Source: Coprinus comatus (taxonomy: Eukaryota > Basidiomycota > Agaricomycetes > Agaricales > Agaricaceae). From it: DNA of 64,000 bases. Below, piece by piece: positions 24,132-34,600 of the stretch; within the stretch, counting starts at the first letter, position 1, and every line of letters starts with the position of its first letter. The stretch covers positions 124,001-188,000 of the forward strand of contig JAWPGT010000034.1 of NCBI GenBank assembly GCA_034638255.1, given 5' to 3'. Under the pieces are notes generated by a model, which did not search any database, was not told where the DNA came from, and was given only the letters and a program-made list of their open reading frames with translations. Both the position numbers and the translations under genes were made by a program.

Positions 24132-24253
24132 AGAGGCAGTACTGTGATAATACTGAAATGCCCATTTTAGTATTATTTTGATTGCATGCCTATATTTGCA
24201 TAATCAAAATAATACTGAAACCCCTATTTCAGTATTATCACAGTGCTGCCTCT
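24132..24253. repeat. Short palindromic insert, left copy, flanked by AAT
   Basis: 122-bp unit with ends AGAGGCAGTACTGTGATAAT and its near-perfect inverse, flanked by AAT on both sides, which looks like a 3-bp target duplication. An inverted and shorter (60-bp) copy lies at 24378-24437 and lacks the middle 60 or so bases. Confidence 0.6.
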
Positions 24254-24377
24254 AATATACTAATTTATTACCAAAAACAATATTGGAATATTATCAATTT
24301 CCAAATATCAATAACATTAAGATAAAGTGATAAAATACATGCATTACCCATACTGTGGCGTAGTAAATTAGTATATT

Positions 24378-24437
24378 AGAGGCAGCACTGTGATAATACT
24401 AAAATGGGCATTTCAGTATTATCACAGTACTGCCTCT
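24378..24437. repeat. Short palindromic insert, right copy, flanked by ATT
   Basis: 60-bp palindrome beginning AGAGGCAGCACTGTGATAAT with matching inverse end. It is the inverted and internally deleted counterpart of the unit at 24132-24253, and its ATT flanks are the complement of the AAT flanks there. Confidence 0.6.
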
Positions 24438-24912
24438 ATTATACCATATTATTATTTTGAAAAAATATCATAACATTACCAATTTTCTAAATATCATTAA
24501 CATTAGGGTAATATTTTGGTAATGCTAACAAATTACCCATTTTTTGTTTTTAATATATATTCAGTAATCCCTGAGCATTACCAAAACCCAACTATTGATA
24601 TTCTGTTGACATTAATTTGGTAAAATACATGCATTACCCATACCGTGGCATAGTGTATAAATAATCCACTACCTACACCCCAAATAGTAAACGTGTTCCC
24701 TTCATCTGGTTGAATTAAGAACTAAAATGGGGTAAAATTTGACATAACATTAGGAAAGGCTTGTTAAGAAAATCGTTACTACTGACCCTCTCATAGACAC
24801 TGGCAAAGGAGTCGAGAAATGTAACGCTGGAGAATAATGCCTCAGGTCTGCCGCCGGTAGCTGGAAAATTCCTGGCCTAGGACCCATCAACAGCGGAGAC
24901 GATACGAAATGC

Positions 24913-26388
24913 CTAAATTGAAATGAGTAACTGCTACTGCTAGTAGTTTATATGATGCGTACTGTAGTCATTGTGTTGGAGTTCAGAGATATTGGAATGT
25001 GTCGAAGTTCTTGAAAGTAACTTGAGCTTTAATACTTGGAATCTGTGACAGACCAAGAGTTTTTATGCCTAGATACTACTTAGTCCATATGTTCTTTGAC
25101 GTTGGGTGGTTTGGTAGATGTTAATTTTCCACTCCCACAGAAGCGAAGCACTGCTTGGTTTGCGTACTACGTAGTCTAAGTACTGTACTAGGCTGCAGAA
25201 CCAAAGTCACTATTCTACTTACAGTCTGTAGGACTCCTGTATTTCAACATAATTCCGTAGGTGAGCACTGATTAATCGTTAATATCCTGTGGTATTTAGG
25301 TTTGACCCTAAATCATTTGCAATAACTCACTTACACCATAAAGGTAAACCGATACTTGTTGGACCTTGTTCGACTCCTTGAAGACTTGCTTTCCTTCAAC
25401 ATCAGGGAGCAATTTCGTTAACTTGTTGTATGTTCAGCTTTAACCAAAAGATGGCTGTATCAATACTAGCAAGGCGTACTGTAATTTTTATCAGCTCCGA
25501 GATACTCCAGTAAGTTCGAAGAAAATCTTACATACCCTACCTCATGCATCGGGGCTGTCATCACCATCATAACGTGAGAGGAGATATTTACATCTGGGCG
25601 TTCAACGTTCAGGAAGAATCTTGCACGGAAGTTTGCCACAACTCGATGAATAGAATTCTGTCTCTCAAATTGACATTATTCGGAAAACTTGACATGTCAC
25701 TGTGAAGCCTCAGGAGATATTCTTGTTCTTGTCCCTTCAATGCGCACGGTGTGTTGAGTAAGTGATTGGGTTCTATGCGATGACTATCCTTGTACCGCTT
25801 TTGGAACAACTTGCTTGAGACAAGTTGACCTACTACCCTTCAATTATACAGCATCGTCCCACAGAAAGGTAAAAATACTCCCTTCACTGTTCAGAAAAAG
25901 ACTGTCGTGGCAGTAGTCACAGGTCTGGTACTAACCTTGCAAGGTACAGCTCTCCGGTTATCAAAGGTTATCATACTAGAATAGCTCGACGCAACTCGGA
26001 TGGTTAACAGGTCAGACGACGATATGTAACGAGTGGCAAAAATTAGAAATCATTTGACATCTCGGATGCAATATTCATTATCTCAATTTGATAATGTCTA
26101 GCACCGCGCCCCACTCTCAAGTAATTTACAGCACAACGGGCGGCCTCGGATACATTCAACCTGTTATGTCATAAGATGTAAATGGTTCTGTGGAAGTTCT
26201 CTCGGATCTCAAGTTGGAGTATACGACTTGGATGCATACCACGACTCAAAATAAGTCGATGGCGTAAAGCGAGGCAGCGTCCAGGAGGTTTAAAGAGAGG
26301 ATAAGTCTCTAAGATTTTCAGCAGTAGCACCCCAGCTTCTACTACTACACATCCTAACAACTCAAACGAACTATCACTTTCAAACACA
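24913..26388. other. Interval between paralogues B and C with decayed fragments
   Basis: No intact gene. The reverse strand at about 25560-25640 reads NFRARFFLNVERP and at about 25331-25410 reads LLPDVEGKQVFKESNKVQQV, each ending at a GT donor-like site. These could be remains of a further family member, but similarity is too weak to claim. The piece 25620-25680 resembles 22841-22900. Presumed promoter of paralogue C at the right end. Confidence 0.35.
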
Positions 26389-27167
26389 ATGTCTAAAGTA
26401 CAGTTTCTCCTTATTCACCATCATGTTATCCTTAGTTCATAACTGATAATGATTCGTATCTAGCCTTTCGAAGATGGTGTATACCAAATCTTCAGTACTA
26501 AGAGGTCCTCCGTGGATCACATTAAATACCCTTTTGTGATCCTCCAAACTGGAGGAGTTGATCCAATGCTCGAGCTTGTGAGTGATTACTTCCGAGTTCG
26601 TCACACACTCGACTTAGAGGTCTGATAATTCCTTAGTGGATCATCACAAAGATCAAGGGCAGAGATGGATATCATATCCAGAATCGTGCCACTAGGAGGT
26701 ATACCTATGTTCAGAGTGAGGTAAATCAATAATTTCTGGACATGAAATGTGACTATTAACACTGAACTGCGGGTGCTAATAGAAAGAGCATGAGCTTGTG
26801 AGGCTTATTCCAGATGAAGATCGTGCCTCTGCTTGGGATATCGAGCATGCTGGTGGAGAAGACTGGACTGTAAGAATTGTTCTTTATCTTCAACCTGAAT
26901 CTGTGTAGGAAGCTGAAAATACTATCAATACCAATATTTGATTTACAGATTTCTTTGGCTGAACATGATCGACTTTGGACTGCTATCCCTCTCATCGGAG
27001 GCAAGGACTATCAAGTGAGTTTCTAATAATTGTATTCCTCATCTTCCCTTTGACTTAATCATACTAACTTTTTCATTTAGTTCGAAACCCAAGGAAGGAA
27101 TGGAGAACCAAGTCAGGTCATTAACTTTTTCAAGGTCGAAATCCCTCGCAACGAGTCGAACGAGTGA
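26389..27167 (+). CDS. Small six-exon protein C, possible beta-trefoil (I66/cospin-like)
   Basis: Forward-strand paralogue of A and B. The first exon is a tiny ATG TCT AAA. It is followed by exons carrying FEDGVYQIFSTKRSSVDH, WIITKIKGRDGYHIQNRATR, ASAWDIEHAGGEDWT, DRLWTAIPLIGGKDYQ and FETQGRNGEPSQVINFFKV, ending at TGA 27165-27167. Junctions fall at the same places as in paralogue A (before W-I-I-T, before K, before the D-x-x-W-T block, and before the last strand). Length is about 150 residues. No signal peptide. The fold and a protease-inhibitor role are inferred only from pattern and size. Paralogues A and B are on the other strand, so an inversion accompanied duplication. Confidence 0.62.
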
Positions 27168-28406
27168 ACGAAATGAAATATGAAGCAGATTTGTGTATAC
27201 TATGATCCATGGATCACTGATTTGTCAACGTATAAGTCCTTGTATCTCTGACATATCGTAGTACTTGAATATGAATTTGATCAGTTGGGATTGTCCATAT
27301 TTGAGATGTTAACTTGTATAGGAGTCGGGCTGCCAGTATTGAGCAGTAGTAAGGGATTGTAGTGCAAGACATAATGCTGGCGTACAACGATGGTCGCATT
27401 CGAAATGATCTATTACTTAAGACTCAGTCTAAAACATATTTTTACGGAGCAATGAGAGCCAGTAGCTATGAAGGGTGCCCAGTATATGTTTGTACCCGAG
27501 CTTGTGTTGGGCTCGCAGCTTGTTGGTAGGAAACACTATCAGTGTCTTCAAGGACGTCAGTGTATAGTAGGCTCCTAGGTAGTTTTTTTGTCAAATTTTC
27601 AATCATACATCGAGTTGCAATGAAGAACAAGCAAGGTTTATTGCAGTTGTTCAGCATAAAACGCCAGTGCTAAAAATGCCAGAGAATGTATATTTATCTA
27701 TTCTCGGAGCCATTCCTTTTACCTAATATCCTAGACCCAAGTTAATGTCGCCACGTATGAGGTACTAATCACGCTAGCTAAACAAAGGTGCGAAAGACAC
27801 TTAGGAGCTACGCCAAGGATATATTGTCTCATGTAATATGCAGCGGTGCATGCCATCGGATGAGAATTTTGGCTGGAGAATAACATTCTGTAAAGACCTA
27901 GAGTTTGATTGACAAGTGAATGGACCTCGAGAGTAGTATTGGTGGTACAATGGTAGTTATCCTTGGTGAACAAGTTGTAAAAGTGGAATACAGTTATTCC
28001 TGGACTTTGATGCCGACCTGGCGCCAAGAGAACGTTCAACAAACAATGCTAGAAAAATCAAGGCGAGGGGTAAAGCAAGTTCATCTTTCACCACGAGTAC
28101 TAGATACAGGCGAAGACACCAGTGGTTCTATAGCAATAGTCATGGTATGTTGTAGCAGCCTTAGAGAGTGTAATTCCGGTGCAATGAAGTTAGGTTGACT
28201 CACGTGCGGGGTTATTACCAAAAGTGGAATGCCGAGAGTGAGTACTGGAGTAACAGCGCCTTGGCTCTGAATTAGCACAAGCCCAGACAAGTCCCACGTT
28301 GCTGTAAGTATTTTACCTTCAAACTAGGTCGTTTGCTATCTTGAAAGTGGAGTCCATACCTCTAAGGACATTTCACCAGGCTGTGGTTGCAGCACCTAGT
28401 TGCATA
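27168..28406. other. Interval with unresolved reverse-strand exon-like pieces
   Basis: No model could be closed. On the reverse strand, 28396-28350 (VLQPQPGEMSLE), 28306-28205 (TWDLSGLVLIQSQGAVTPVL) and 28143-28081 (TMTIAIEPLVSSPVSS, then TGA) are bordered by splice-like GT and AG and could be exons of one unrecognised small gene lying head-to-head with the phosphate transporter. An open frame at 27731-28042 (-) may or may not belong. The forward strand shows nothing. Confidence 0.35.
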
Positions 28407-31400
28407 ATGAAATTTAGGCAGGTTAACCCGCTTTTTGTTCAGTATTAGCAGCAACTGAGTTTCTATCCAGTTCCGCGCTCAAATTCAATGCCGTTTCTGA
28501 TTGGTGGGATGAATACATTGCGTACGCCCTTATGCCCAACGAGCCATTTTCGCCTTTCTAACTTAATTCTTAGCTATGATGCTCTCAAGAAGCACATCTA
28601 CCAGCTCGAGAAACAACAGCTCTCTCACGAAACAGCTTCTCATCGCGATATCGAAATCGGCGAACACACCTCACTGCTAACGCAAAACGATTCTCCCAAC
28701 ACTGACGCCGTCTTTATACCCCTCCTTGACCGCGAATTAAAGAAGATAATTATATTCTACGAGGCTCAGGAAAAAGAATTATTGGATGAGCTGGCTGATG
28801 TAGAAGAAGATATTGAAAAGATTGAACAGGAGGGACTTGAGGCTGAAGCTCATTATCTGACCCACCCGGATGAAGATGACGACGACGAGAGTGTCTCCGT
28901 TTCGCATAGTCCTGAGCGTAGACGTCGTCGCCAGTCCAGCTCCGCTGCTAGGATGCTTTTACCCAGTACGCACTATCTTTATATTTCTCCAACTAGAAGA
29001 ATGAAATAAGCGACCTCCCATTAATAGCCGCAGGTTCCTCAGACCAACATACTCGTCGCTGGAGTGTTTCATCCGTAGAAGACATGGGTGGCCTGGACGA
29101 AAGTTTCTTATCTTTCCATAAACCCATGGGTTCCTTGACAAGCAAATTTCATAACCTTAGAGACAGCTGGAACTCTGCAAACTTCAACGACGGAACAATA
29201 TGGACTGCCCGATCAGATTACGCATATGACACTCGAATTCTCTTCAAACGCCGCATTACCAACCTCTACATTTCTTTCACCAATCTTCGTTCCTATGTCG
29301 AAATCAACTATAATGGTTTTCGAAAAATCATCAAGAAATACGACAAAGTAACCTATTCCGAGCTCAAAGATCGTTACTTGCACGAGGTCGTTGAGGTTTC
29401 CCTACCATTCACTCGGGATTCGAAGGATAAAGTTAGACATTCCATCAACCGCCTAGTCGAACTTTACGCTCGCTGTGTCACACATCATGACAAAGCCGCG
29501 GCGAAACAACAATTAAGTTTGCACCAACGCGAAAACATTGCATGGGAGCGGGACACTGTTTGGCGACAAATGATAGGACGTGAACGGCGAGGTGAAGGTA
29601 GCACAACAGATTTGGCTGGAGCAACTGTTTTGAAAGAACCAGAGGAACCTTTGGTGGATATAACAACACCTGTTGGTCACTTCATGATCACTGGCAAACT
29701 TCTATGGGGAACAATTGCTGTCGCCGTTTTCGCTACGTTGTTAAATATAGATATTATCCAACCTCGTACAGCCAACAATTGTCTTGCCGTCCTGGTGTTC
29801 TGCACGATCCTTTGGGCCTCTGAGGTACGAGTGCATAGTCCTGTAACAAAGATTTCTTTTCTGAAGCAATGAATCACAAAGGCTATACCCCTTTTCGTTA
29901 CCTCTCTTTTAGTACCTGCACTATTGATTGCGTTCCAGGTGGTTCGTGATGATCACCAGGAGCGTTTGGCAACACCCGAGGCTACTAAGTGCGTGTTCCC
30001 GCAGTTACATAATTCAACGAAACTGACTTGTAAAATAGATATGTTTTCTCAATCATGTTCAATCCAACCATCATGCTTCTTATCGGAGGTTTCACTATCT
30101 CTTCGGCGTTGAGCAAAACAAACATTGACCGGGTAATCATTACTCGAGTGTTGGCTCTTGCCGGAACCAAACCTCGAACAGTATTACTTGCTTTCATGTT
30201 AGTCTCGTGCTTTGCCAGTATGTGGATCAGGTAGGCATTTGAACAATCCTATTTATCAGACTCAATCACATCGTTATTCAACAGTAACGTCGCTGCACCC
30301 ATGTTATGTTTTACTTTGATTCGAGTAAGTCATAGCGAATAAAATTCTAGACCAGTGCTTACTGAATTTTATAGCCAATTTTGCGAACTCTACCAGCAGG
30401 ATCGAATTTTGCACCTTGTCTTGTTGTGAGTTGCCTTAAGCTTAAGTATTATACATTTAGACAACGCTAACTCCGACTAGCTCGCCATCGCACTCGCAGC
30501 AAATATTGGCGGCCAGTCCTCTCCAATATCTTCACCTCAGAATCTCATTGCAATTGGAGAAATGGACCCCCAAATTGGTTGGGCAGCTTGGTTCGCTGTT
30601 GCAATTCCAGTATCTCTAATCTCAATCATCATCATCTGGGGATTTCTTCTTATCTCCTATCACCCTTCACGAACACCTGACAATGACGGCGAAATCCAAA
30701 TCCGCCCTATCAGACCAACCGATGAAAAATTCACTTGGAAGCAATGGTGGGTTACCGCTGTTTGTATCGTAACCATAGGATTATGGTGTATAGAACATAT
30801 GATTGAAGAATGGGTTGGAGATATGGGTGTCATTGCACTTATCCCTGTACTAGCATTTTTCGCTACTGGTGTTTTAAAAAAGGTGCGGTTGTCTGATTTT
30901 ATTTTCTTGGGTGTTTATATTACTAAGCTTTTTGTGTGATTTTTAGGATGACTTTGAAAGATTCGCATGGACGATTGTCTTCTTGGCTATGGGCGGTATT
31001 GCTCTGGGAAAAGGAGTATCAACAAGTGGACTTCTGGAAATCTTGGATACCGTTATCAGAGACCTTGTCCAAGGATATCGGTTATACACTGTCGTTCTAA
31101 TCCTTTCACCTATTGTACTGGTAAGTATATATATCTCTTATCTTATTTTGATAAAAGCAAGTCTGATCTGTTGCGACTTGTAGGTTATTTCGACATTTAT
31201 CAGTCATACCATTGCTAGTGTGCTATTGGTCCCGATCGCTAAAGAAGTTGGAAAGAATCTTCCAGGACAACCACAGAATCTTCTTATCTTTATTACGGCA
31301 CTTATTTGTTCTGCCGGTATGGGGATGCCAGTTTCTGGTTTTCCTAATCAGACTGCGTGAGTTTTCTATCTCGGAGTATAACCGGAAAGTGAAAAACTCA

Positions 31401-31684
31401 GGTTCTATGGTTTTAGGGCTACCCAAGAAGATGACTTGGGGGAATTGTATCTGTCGAATGTTGATTTCTTGAAGAATGGTGTACCTGCTAGTATTATTGC
31501 TACTCTTGTGCGTTGTTTTTTTTCTGGATTTTTGGCTTTTTTTTTTTTTTTTTTTTTTTTTCTAATGAAATTCGAAATAGGTTGTTTCGACTGTTGGTTT
31601 TGTGATTATGAGGATTATCGGGTATGGTTTATTAATCTATCACACGAAGTTTAAGAAGCTTATAATTTTTGTCCTAGGATATAA
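28407..31684 (+). CDS. SPX-domain low-affinity phosphate transporter (Pho87/Pho90/Pho91 family)
   Basis: Plasma- or vacuolar-membrane phosphate carrier with a cytosolic N-terminal SPX inositol-pyrophosphate sensor fused to a divalent-anion:Na+ symporter-type domain. The start is MKFSSALKFNAVSDWWDEYI, matching the SPX consensus only if the first intron (28418-28470, 53 nt) is a GC-AG intron. The SPX signature continues with YDALKKHIYQLEKQQ, acidic coiled-coil stretches and KRRITNLYISFTNLRSYVEINYNGFRKIIKKYDK. The membrane part begins near LLWGTIAVAVFATLLNIDII and includes FNPTIMLLIGGFTISSALSK, CFASMWISNVAAPMLC, ANIGGQSSPISSPQNLIAIG, AMGGIALGKGVSTSGL and SAGMGMPVSGFPNQTA. About a dozen exons. 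The C terminus is uncertain: splicing before 31678 stops at 31684, whereas read-through stays open to a TAA near 31742. A late intron contains a run of 25 T. Confidence 0.87.
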
Positions 31685-34600
31685 CTTTCTATCTATGCAT
31701 CTCTATCAGATCCCAGTTTTTGGATTCGGATTATCTTGGAATTAAGGATCCAACAGTTGCTTGATTGTATATACGTGCTTTCTTTTTTGCTTTCTCGCAT
31801 ATCGTATACAGAGGGACAATCCTTTACTACTTACTATGGGTACACAAAAAGAATGTGATTATTTAATATTAATCGAAATTACCTTCGAAACTGTTTGGAA
31901 TACTTCGGGGAAATATTTGGAAAATTATCTCGGAAATATCGCTGTATTGTGAGTGTGATGAGATTTCTACGGTGCACCCTAGAGGCTAAGCGACGTTATC
32001 TTCCCAAGAGACATTTTCACCACAAAGCATCAATTATTTAGGTCTCGACTCTCGAGCGCTCAAGCGCTCAAGTTCATCCCTACAAGCTCCATGACATGGA
32101 ACCTGTACTCGACTGGTTTCGAGGTCTTAAAAAAGCCTGCTAAACTCTTCTTAGGCACATCAGTCAACCGGCGCGGTGGTTCACTTCGGGTGTTCAAAAA
32201 ACCTACCTATACAATTTCGAACCTTGCTAACTAGTCTCTCAGGTTCACTCTTCCTGGGTCCTGAAAGAGTTCTAATCAAGGTCCCGATTTTCCTTGATGT
32301 ATTAATTTAGCACGGCTGCAGTCGTTGCCTTAGAGAATTTAAAAAAAGAACGGATATTCCACTGACATGAGACTCCAGTGGTCCTCCGATGGGAATTGTG
32401 GACAAAATCAAATCAACTTTCCGTCTCTTAAGCCTGGTTGCTAAGTACTAGTCAATCTTCTTTGATTTTGAACCTGGTTGCGTAGTACACGTCACAAAAA
32501 CAAAGGAACCTGTTCGCCCGCCTTTTGATTTGTTGATTTGTTGATTAATGATTGTTATTAGTGGACGCTAATGGAGATAGATCTTGATTTTTCTAGTCAC
32601 CGGTCAATATTTAATTGCATATCTATTGGTTGCAGTATCTCACTATGTTGTGCCACTGGTACTATTTGTCTAGCCATGTACGAGGCAGTGTTTTTAAGGA
32701 GACTACAGCTTGAATTTTTTCTATTCGTTAGTAAGAACCAGTGTAAATACGACTGGCGGCGCATAAATTAAACAAAGTCGATTTATTATATAGTACTTAC
32801 TACAACTAACTAACTTATTGATACTAGTAGTAAAATTGAAATTAGTAAAACGGTAGCTCAAAAGGTCAAACCAACCTGGCTCCGTGGTGAGATCACCACG
32901 AGCCAGTTTCTTCGTAGGTAACATGTTGCTCTCAAGATTTGTACACCAGAGAGAATATCGATGATATCCTGTGTTTGGGCGTTACCACTCAGTGTATCAA
33001 AATTATAATATTTCCCAGTAATTTCGGTTCATTCGGAAGCACGGCTTCATTTTACTCTCACATAGTCAGAGCCGTTGACAAATGCACATTCTTACCAGTA
33101 CACGTAACGTAAAGTAGGAGACCCATAAATTGGAAGCGTCCGGTGAAGTGAAAAAGAAAAGTTCTTGAAGGAGATGTCAATGTCTAGAGTCTCTTCTCTC
33201 TCTCTGAGTATGGTAGCTCAAATTTGCGGAGTTACCTAGAAAGACGAACGACCACCAACATCGTAACGGTTCACCGTCGTAGCGCTACAAGAAGATATTT
33301 GATAATATAAAGTCTTTCAGTACAATAGGTGTCATCAAGGTGTCATTAGTTAATGCTGTTAATAGTCGCCCTATAGGGATTCACCACGGACGAACTTCGT
33401 AAGTATGGCATTTTGTATTCACAAGCTGACAGGAGACCTCATAGCCGATTGCCAGGTAACTGGACCGCGCGCCGTTCGCTCGTATACTAGTAACGACGGT
33501 ACAACAACACTATAGCTCCAAGAGCTGCCACAACGTGTATTTTTACGATATAATGGTATCCAAGTTTGACAAAGAATTATTTTGTTTCCTTTGTTGAAAA
33601 ATGTAAATGTGCCAGATTTATCGTAGAAGAAATTCATCGTAAAACAAGATGGGTTCTAAACGGAGAATTACCATTACATTCTCTCTACACAATGACAAAA
33701 ATTACAACGGGTCTATACTCCGTGATCAATAATCATTTTTGTGCCACTCTCTTCTTCTTGGTTTTACGTGAAATTGTCATTCCGTTAGGACTACGTTAAT
33801 CTCATGCCTGCTACACATGGCATATCTACGTAAACCAATACATTCTGAGAGAGAATCTCGAACCAGTCTATACCATAAACCAAAGAAAAAAGTCCGAAAT
33901 TATTGGGGAAATAAATCCAAATCTAGTACCTTCTAGTCCCCAATCCCAGTTTGACCTAGTTCCAAATCATTTAGCCAAGTCCTTTTTGAACGGAGTATAG
34001 GGGTATTATTTGTAGAAAAGGACACTTCGGATTTCGAGGACCTTCGAGAACATGATAAGCTCTCTTGTCGCCGCAAGGACACCGGAGCAAATGCGTAATT
34101 TCGCAATTTCAATTTGTTTACGTTTCCCGCATATCCCGCACCCGCACCTTCTCTCCTTAGTATAATTTGAGATTTAACAGGCCAATGATCGAGAAGTTGT
34201 GGGTTTTAATTGCTTGCATTGTGTTAAAAGACAAAAAAAAACCAATAGCAATTCTTTTAAGAAAAAAAGAACATATGAAATACACACTCTCTGCTAAGCT
34301 TGAGTCTTAGAACATAGTAGACAACTAGTACATTCCAAAGGGAATTAACTTGGTACGAAGTTACCTTAGTCCTTAGCAACCAACTCAACAATACACCCAA
34401 CGATCAACCACACTATGAGATTATAGCCCGCAAATCAAACCGACCACACAGATCAATCACCTGAGGTCAGGGCCCTGTTCTCGTTTGTCCACCAGCACCT
34501 CGCGTGTGTGTTCTCGTGCCTCGGGGTTCGTGAGCGTGAGCCTGGCTTGAGGTCTTTGCAACTGAACTCCTGAGTCTGTTTGCTCAAATATCAGGGTCGC

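Larger units (their letters stand above)
24012..24559. mobile_element. Nested palindromic element inside the MITE
   Basis: The first about 165 bp (starting TATATATTAAAAACAAAAAA) and the last about 165 bp are inverted copies of each other at about 95% identity. Inner parts are also mutually inverted, so almost the whole 548 bp can fold into one long hairpin. Near the centre, 24329-24364 repeats the outer element's end sequence (ATACATGCATTACCCATAC), showing that both belong to one family. No coding capacity. The high arm identity suggests recent formation or repeated correction between arms. Confidence 0.65.
23474..24655. mobile_element. MITE-like element of 1,182 bp with about 100-bp terminal inverted repeats and TA target duplication
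   Basis: The left end CACTACGCCACGGTATGGG and the reverse complement of the right end (CACTATGCCACGGTATGGG) match, and the similarity continues for about 100 bp (to about 23580 and from about 24560) with roughly 80% identity. TA dinucleotides flank it at 23472-23473 and 24656-24657, which suits a Tc1/mariner-like TA target. It encodes no transposase. Although it begins CACTA, the 3-bp flanks differ (ATA and TAT), which does not support a CACTA/EnSpm element. It is inserted in an exon of paralogue B. A second element (24012-24559) sits inside it. Confidence 0.75.
23047..24912 (-). pseudogene. Paralogue B of the small beta-trefoil-like gene, split by a MITE in a coding exon
   Basis: Exons matching paralogues A and C can be found in order on the reverse strand. 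They are 24912 down to about 24801 (GIFQLPA region), 24721-24656 (FLIQPDEGNTFTIWGVGSGL), 23473-23437, 23367-23299 (DGTPVTLWAIQSAGNGQF), a short exon near 23217-23175 (YPTEDLLWTVQDDGS), and a last exon ending at TAG 23047-23049 (NGSSTQYFSFQP). The second and third pieces are one exon cut by the element at 23474-24655. If the element and one copy of the flanking TA are ignored, the reading frame runs through without a stop. No initiator exon was identified. The gene is therefore probably inactive in this haplotype, and the disruption looks recent because the rest of the frame is open. Confidence 0.6.

Noticed and set aside
23474..24655. Classification as a CACTA (EnSpm) transposon because of its CACTA ends
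   Set aside because: CACTA elements make 3-bp target duplications; the 3-bp flanks here are ATA and TAT and do not match. Only TA is duplicated, fitting a Tc1/mariner-like MITE better.
26169..26387. Reverse open frame upstream of paralogue C
   Set aside because: It overlaps the promoter and shows no domain or splice support.
32079..32237. Stop-free 53-codon stretch that might be a retrotransposon gag remnant
   Set aside because: No start, no zinc knuckle, no recognisable gag, protease or polymerase motif and no repeats around it.
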